Source: Campanula takesimana (Eukaryota > Streptophyta > Magnoliopsida > Asterales > Campanulaceae). From it: a stretch of DNA of 64,000 nucleotides. The notes under the pieces are model-generated. The model did not search any database and was not told where the DNA came from. It saw only the letters and a list, made by a program, of their open reading frames with translations. Where the stretch lies: positions 1,713,324 to 1,777,323 of the forward strand of contig JAOWBW010000056.1 in NCBI GenBank assembly GCA_026119855.1. Direction: 5' to 3'. A program made the translations under genes and the position numbers. Shown one piece after another: positions 59,473-64,000 of the stretch (its first letter is position 1; each line of letters opens with the position of its first letter).

Positions 59473-60447
59473 TGTAGACACCCCGCCTTGGACCGCTCAC
59501 CCCGATTGCACATTTGATTTTGTGTTTCTCCCCATTCTAAGTGTTTCTCGTTAGTTTCTGTCACTTCCGTTAAGTTCCTGACTGACTTCGTTAAGTCCAG
59601 GGGCTAAACTGAATGACAGGGCTGACTTTCTAGTCCATTCTGTCAAAATTACCTTCTCTGAGTCGCGCGCCTCCGACACTAGGATCCAGGCGCGCGCGCC
59701 TCCCGCCCCCAAAGCAGGAAGCGCGCGCCTCTGGGCGTCAGTTACAGATTTCTGGCCAGGATTCCCTCCCTTGCTCAATTTACAGGATTTTGCCCAGGAA
59801 GGATTTCTTGGTGACTGAGTTTTGGCACCAAAAACACCCCTCTTTCACCTATAAAAACCTCTCTTTACCTCCATTTTCAAGGATCGAAAACTTGGACCGA
59901 AAATTGAACTTACAAAAACTATACCAAAATCACTTTCTAAAGGTTCTCCAAGGATTTCATCAAGAAATATTTGAAGGTCTTCAAATTGTAGGTAAAAGTC
60001 CATCTTTTCCTTCCTCTTCTACTTCATCTCCTCTCTCTTTTTACTTTAATCAAATGTGCAATCACCCAAATCATTTTGGGACATAACTCTAATGATCACC
60101 TCATCTCATTGAGGTTGGTTAAGGAGTTATCTCCTACATTCCAAATCTTATTTTAAACCCCCTTTTTTATGACTTAAAGAAGAAGAAGAAGAACATTTCC
60201 ATTCATGTAGATTTTGATCAAGCAAGACCAACTTAAGTTGGGCGAGATGGGTGTTTCGGTACTTCCCATCTCGTAATCTAACCCCCGGACCTCAAAACAA
60301 AAAATCTCTGTTTTCGTAATCAAACTTAGGCTACAATCAATAGGTTTTTCTTATGTTCCTCAAAACATAGGTGGCGACTCTAAAAAAAACAAGTTAGACA
60401 TCCTAGGATAACACCGCGCGCTCCAGCCTAAGGCCGTGGTCTCTACA
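59473..60447 (+). repeat. Gypsy-B 3' LTR
   Basis: 975 bp; ends GTGGTCTCTACA because 12 bases (ACCCCCGGGGTG) present at the end of the 5' LTR are missing. Otherwise five transitions by eye. Confidence 0.96.
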
Positions 60448-61108
60448 GGTGGGCATGCATGTAATGCTTCAACTTTCTTACGACCCATACCAATCCGGCA
60501 CAAGTCTTTTCAATTGGGGAATAGTTGATCTCGCTCCCTTGTAGCTTACGCCTCACAGAGTAGATGGCATTTTCTACCTTTGAATCCTTCTTCTCTTGGG
60601 CCAACATTGTTCCTATTGACGTTTCAATCACCGTTAGGTAGAGCAAGAGTGGCTTGTCCTTGTACGGGGGGAATAGGATTGGTGGGTGGATGAGATAGGA
60701 CTTAATCTTGTCGAAGGCTCTTTGACATTCCTCATTCCACTCAACCTCGGCATTCTTCTTTAGCAATTTGAAGATGGGTTCGCATGTGGGAGTAAGCTGG
60801 TTTATGAAGCGGCTAATGTATTGTAACCTCTCCATGAAGGCTTTTACCTCTGTTTGGGTGCGTGGTGGCCTCATTTCCACAATTTCCTTAACCTTTTGGG
60901 GATCAATTTCGATACCTCGTTCAGTGACCATGTACCCCAAAACCTTTCCTCGAGAAACCCCAAAATTGCACTTGGCTGGATTGAGCCTCATAGAGTGCTT
61001 CCTAAGCCTATCAAAGAACTTTCTCATGTCTATCAAGTGCTGCCCGCCGGTGCCCTTGGAATACATAATCATGTCGTTGACATACACCTCTATCTCCTTA
61101 TGGATCAT
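60448..61108 (-). CDS. pol: Gypsy-A RT catalytic and thumb part
   Basis: VYVNDMIMYSKG replaces VYVDDM, so one of the two catalytic aspartates is Asn. Then RLNPAKCNFGVSRGKVLG, MRPPRTQTEVKAFMERLQYI and LVWVVRKLKHYM, cut by Gypsy-B. The frame continues at 47322. Confidence 0.92.
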
Positions 61109-61156
61109 ATCATGGAAGAGTGCGGTTGCGGCTCTTTGGTAGGTAGCCCCAGCATT

Positions 61157-61501
61157 TCACAATCCAAAAGGCATTACGGTGTAGCAAAAGGTCCCCCAGG
61201 GGGTGGTGAAGGCGGTCTTCTCCTGGTCCTCCTCGGCCATCTTAATCTGGTTATATCCGGAAAAACCATCCACAAAAGATTTGACCTCGAAACTAGAGGT
61301 TGTATCTACAAGCATGTCGATGTTCGGGAGGGGGAAATCATCTTTGGGACTCACCTTGTTAAGATCCCTAAAGTCGACACAGCATCGGACCTTTCCGTTG
61401 GCCTTTGTGACTGTTACTATGTTGGATAGCCACAAGGGGTACTCTATCACCCTTATGAAGCCGACCCGGAGCAATTTCTCAATATCCTCTTTGACTTGCA
61501 A
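61157..61501 (-). CDS. pol: Gypsy-A RT N-terminal part
   Basis: QVKEDIEKLLRVGFI, NGKVRCCVDFRDLNKVSPKD, SFVDGFSGYNQIKMAEED and TVMPFGL, ending at TGA where Arg (CGA) is expected. Confidence 0.92.
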   Translation of the reverse strand: MQVKEDIEKLLRVGFIRVIEYPLWLSNIVTVTKANGKVRCCVDFRDLNKVSPKDDFPLPNIDMLVDTTSSFEVKSFVDGFSGYNQIKMAEEDQEKTAFTTPWGTFCYTVMPFGL

Positions 61502-61656
61502 AGACCATTCTGGTTTGATTCGCCGAAGTTTTTGCTTGACAGTTTCACTTCGGGATCCACGGGGATCCTGTGTTCAACGATCGAAGAATCCAACCCCGGC
61601 ATATCCTTATAAGACCAAGCAAACACATCCACATATTCCTTAAGTAGCTCAACCAA
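61453..61656 (-). pseudogene. pol: Gypsy-A RT entry segment
   Basis: FAWSYKDMPGLDSSIVEHRIP, then a one-base loss near 61545 puts the KQKLRRIKPEW part out of frame. Confidence 0.85.
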
Positions 61657-61755
61657 ATCTTACCTTTCGGCTCCTTTGAAGTAGCTACCAATCTGTGTCT
61701 CCTTCGGCTCATTTTTAGTCCCCAAATTCACCTTAGTTAAAACCTCTTCGGCAGC

Positions 61756-62313
61756 TTAGGCACGACTTTCCTCTCGGTCAGCAACCTGCTTTGATGATTG
61801 TTTAATGTTTTGTTCATTTAGTGCATCTGCATTATTAGGTGATTCATCATTAACCGTTTTTAGATTATTAGTTAATTTATCATCTAATAAGTTGGCAATG
61901 AGGGGATACTTGGAAAGGTCTATCATTTCATTCAATGCAAACGGGAATACAATGTTGGCTACAAGTTCAAAATCCTCGGGCGTGAGGCCCTCGGAGGAGG
62001 AAGACTCAAATTCAAAGACAAGAGATTGAGGGGACTCGACTACATTGGACCCTATGACACTTGACTCTAGGGGGCGGGGAACCAGTCCAAGATTCGTGGT
62101 CATTTCCTCCTTGCTTTCCACCGCTCCAGAGAAAGTCACCCAATTCTTTAGAGGCATGTCCGTCGGGCTTACCAAGGTGCGAGGGTCAAATATCCTAGGA
62201 GATCCATCCCCTATCACAGCAATCATTCCCTTTTCGAGGCCAATTAGGTCAGGCACGACCAGCTCCTCCCCAAACATTCCTTGCATTACCACACCATTCC
62301 ATTCGTCGTCCAT
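61756..62313 (-). CDS. pol: Gypsy-A acidic linker before RT
   Basis: Low-similarity linker. The stretch EGLTPEDFELVANIVFPFAL matches NTLTQEDLEAIAERVFPFFA in the Gypsy-B linker. No catalytic motif. Closed by a stop at 61756. Confidence 0.75.
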   Translation of the reverse strand: MDDEWNGVVMQGMFGEELVVPDLIGLEKGMIAVIGDGSPRIFDPRTLVSPTDMPLKNWVTFSGAVESKEEMTTNLGLVPRPLESSVIGSNVVESPQSLVFEFESSSSEGLTPEDFELVANIVFPFALNEMIDLSKYPLIANLLDDKLTNNLKTVNDESPNNADALNEQNIKQSSKQVADREESRA

Positions 62314-62355
62314 GACTTCCTTGGTGGCATGCTTGGGAGCTACCTCCTCAAATTC

Positions 62356-62541
62356 TCATCTACCATTTTGACCCCAAACGGGTCCCCTTCCTTGGCTAGC
62401 CTCAATTAGAGACAGGGTTTCAAATTCCCTTACCATCTCGGTCACTCCCTTAAATGTGTATTCGTGACTCATGGTGGTCTCGGTAGGACCGGTCGTCTTA
62501 GGTGCGTCTAGAAATGCCCTCCTTATGGGGTTAGCCACCAT
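62356..62541 (-). pseudogene. pol: Gypsy-A protease-RT linker fragment
   Basis: A 61-codon open piece between two stops, in the region matching the Gypsy-B linker. No motif is recognised. Confidence 0.5.
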
Positions 62542-62544
62542 CCC

Positions 62545-62890
62545 TCAGAATCTTTTGAGATCCTCTTGTAGCTTATCCCAATTGGTCACCATGGGCTCCT
62601 TCGGCTCGGGGACCTCGGTTTGGACCCCTCCTCTCACAAAGTAGGGGCTCATATCGAAAGTGTAAGGGCGAAGGTTGGGAGCCTTAAATGGAATCCTTTG
62701 AGCCATGGCTTGGCTTCTTTTCTGAGCCATTTCCTTATCCACCCTAAGGTCTTCGGGGGTGGGTTTGTATCCCAAGCCATGGAACGTCTTTTGCTCTTTG
62801 ATCTCAACAATCCTGTGGGTCCCTTAGAGTTTCCTTCCAAGGCCAAGCCCCGGGAGGTAGCGCATCAAACGCATCATTCTCATTGCAGGG
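62545..62890 (-). pseudogene. pol: Gypsy-A G-patch-like linker segment
   Basis: RYLPGLGLGRK, then GLGYKPTPEDLRVDKEMAQK and APNLRPYTFDMSPYFVRGG, parallel to the Gypsy-B segment. A stop interrupts it near 62825. Confidence 0.75.
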
Positions 62891-62996
62891 GGAATCATGT
62901 CCTTGGTGAGTGTAAGATCTACACAACAGATGTGGGTTTTGGATGGTATTTCGGTGAAGCCGGTCAAAACCATGCCGCTCTCCTCGTGTTTGATTT

Positions 62997-63491
62997 CTAA
63001 CACGGGAATCCCATTGGTGTTGGTTCCTTTTCTGGTAACACTGTCCCCATAGATGGTAGATTACCCTCTTGCACATATTTTACGTACTGGTGGAGGGTGG
63101 AGGCTACCCCGTTGACTTTATGGAGCCATGGGCGTCCCAATAGGGCGGTGAAAGATATGGGGATGTCGAGTACTTGGAAGTCGGTTGGCATCATCTGTTT
63201 TCCAAACCAAAGGTTCAGGGTGGCCACCCCTAGGACTAAGCGGGCTGTGGAATTATAAGCCTTGACGGTGATCATGGAAGGCTTTAGGTCGGTGGGCTTT
63301 AGACTAAGCAGATCCATCATCTTAGCCGGTAGGACATTCATGGCAGAGCTATTATCAACCAAAACCCGAGGAAGGCGGTGCTCATCCAATTGCACCGTGA
63401 TGTAGAGGGCTTTATTGTGGTTGGCCCCAAATTTCGGCAAGTCCAAGTTCGTGAATGTGATGACATTCCCATATTGAACACTTCCAATCAT
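62997..63491 (-). CDS. pol: Gypsy-A aspartic protease
   Basis: MIGSVQYGNVITFTNLDLP, then VLVDNSSAMNVLP where VLVDGGSALN is usual, YNSTARLVLG and LLGRPWLHKVNG. The active-site Asp is kept but the following Gly-Gly is Asn-Ser. It is in frame with the preceding segment after a TAA (CAA or similar expected). Confidence 0.88.
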   Translation of the reverse strand: MIGSVQYGNVITFTNLDLPKFGANHNKALYITVQLDEHRLPRVLVDNSSAMNVLPAKMMDLLSLKPTDLKPSMITVKAYNSTARLVLGVATLNLWFGKQMMPTDFQVLDIPISFTALLGRPWLHKVNGVASTLHQYVKYVQEGNLPSMGTVLPEKEPTPMGFPC

Positions 63492-63968
63492 TTACACGGC
63501 CTCTTCGGGGGTAGCCGTGGTGGGTACCATAGTTTGGGCCAAGCATTCCTCCAATTTAAGCTTGTGAGGGTAGGAGGAAGTGATAAGGGACCACAAAGAT
63601 ATGTTAGCTTGTGTCCTCTTGAGTTGGGTTAAGACGGGATCCTCTTCTCCGGAATCTAGGGCTTTTGCCTCAAGAGGGGAAGGCATTCGGTGTTCTGGTG
63701 GCAGCGGTTTCCTGGGGTTCTCCGTGTGCACCTGCCCGGATCGAGTCAGTACACTCACTTCAAATGGGCCGTCAACCTCTTCCGCCCCTTTTTCGAGTGA
63801 CGAGGGGTTTTGGGTACCATATGGCCATGCTTCCTTTCTTAACTCATTCACCATTACCATTCTTTTCGGGGTGTTTGCCGACTCGCGGATAATTTCTAGA
63901 GAGACAGGGTGGTGGCTTTGGCTCCTCTCAACTCCTACGGTTTTACGGAGTTTTTCCAGAGTAAGCAT
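63492..63968 (-). CDS. pol: Gypsy-A gag end and protease entry
   Basis: Contains VLTRSGQVHTE and QLKRTQANISLWSLI, the same gag-protease border as Gypsy-B (LTRSGRVI, QANISIWDLI). Upstream gag continues beyond the right edge of the window. Confidence 0.85.
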   Translation of the reverse strand: MLTLEKLRKTVGVERSQSHHPVSLEIIRESANTPKRMVMVNELRKEAWPYGTQNPSSLEKGAEEVDGPFEVSVLTRSGQVHTENPRKPLPPEHRMPSPLEAKALDSGEEDPVLTQLKRTQANISLWSLITSSYPHKLKLEECLAQTMVPTTATPEEAV

Positions 63969-64000
63969 GCAACAGTAGTAATCTGGGAATATGGACCCGT

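Larger units (their letters stand above)
47323..60447 (+). mobile_element. Gypsy-B, complete Tat-like Ty3/gypsy element
   Basis: A 13.1-kb element with LTRs at 47323-48309 and 59473-60447, PBS, gag, pol, an antisense ORF (57871-56493, minus), a minisatellite and a PPT. It has a perfect 5-bp TSD. By eye the LTRs differ at five sites, all transitions, plus one 12-bp deletion. Coding regions have at least seven disabling changes. Confidence 0.96.
13359..64000 (-). mobile_element. Gypsy-A, Tat-like Ty3/gypsy element hosting three insertions
   Basis: Minus-strand order from the right edge: gag end and protease (63968-62997), linker (62890-61756), RT (61656-60448), [Gypsy-B], RNase H and integrase start (47322-45855), [Copia-2], integrase end (32540-32004), antisense ORF (30098-31601, plus), minisatellites, PPT (27832-27845), 3' LTR (27831-26668, [Copia-3], 13700-13359). 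Interrupted reading frames resume exactly at each insertion. The 5' LTR and most of gag are outside the window. Confidence 0.85.

Noticed and set aside
58437..59500. Many overlapping ORFs on both strands, up to 245 codons
   Set aside because: They run through the 45-bp tandem repeat, whose unit is a multiple of three without stops in several frames. Occasional 46-bp units shift the frame. No gene-like composition.
1..64000. Integrated pararetrovirus or animal-type retrovirus
   Set aside because: Domain order, primer sites and gag knuckles fit Ty1/copia and Ty3/gypsy elements. No movement protein or coat-protein pattern is seen.

Overview
The window looks like repeat-rich plant nuclear DNA, probably from a eudicot (low confidence on the clade). 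I find no host gene, tRNA, rRNA or CRISPR array. Almost every base belongs to LTR retrotransposons inserted into one another. Element names used here are mine: Copia-1 (1-7988, minus), Gypsy-C (7989-13358, minus), Gypsy-A (13359 to beyond 64000, minus), Copia-3 (13701-26667, plus), Copia-2 (32541-45849, minus) and Gypsy-B (47323-60447, plus), plus one solo LTR (11150-12437, minus).

Insertion order can be read from target-site duplications and interrupted genes. Gypsy-C is the oldest layer visible. Its integrase gene was split by a solo LTR (TSD GCAGC), its antisense ORF was cut by Copia-1, and its RNase H gene was cut by Gypsy-A (left TSD copy GGTGG; the right copy should lie beyond the window). 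Gypsy-A then received three insertions: Copia-3 in its 3' LTR, Copia-2 in its integrase gene (TSD AGCGT), and Gypsy-B at the RT/RNase H boundary (TSD GGTGG). Gypsy-B is the youngest, with about five point differences between its LTRs by eye. Copia-2 LTRs differ at roughly 2 percent.

The three gypsy elements look like the Tat lineage (large gag-pol; Gypsy-B has a TGGCGACTCC primer-binding site). Each also carries an antisense ORF downstream of pol and hypervariable minisatellites in the 3' region. Copia-1 and Copia-2 look like Sireviruses: initiator-Met-type primer-binding site, long gag with two zinc knuckles, and in Copia-2 a further gene downstream of pol. That gene (37872 to 34482, minus) has a TATA-like box, a CT-rich leader, a 14-codon first exon and a 1013-bp GT-AG intron that keeps frame. 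Copia-3 is a composite with three LTR copies and two gag-pol copies of one family.

No element looks autonomous: all pol genes carry stops, frameshifts, deletions or catalytic substitutions. The main observations are the split env-position gene of Copia-2, hairpin-forming minisatellites with paired stem changes and higher-order periods, CpG-containing motifs private to each element, and Gypsy-B's heavy lesion load beside near-identical LTRs.
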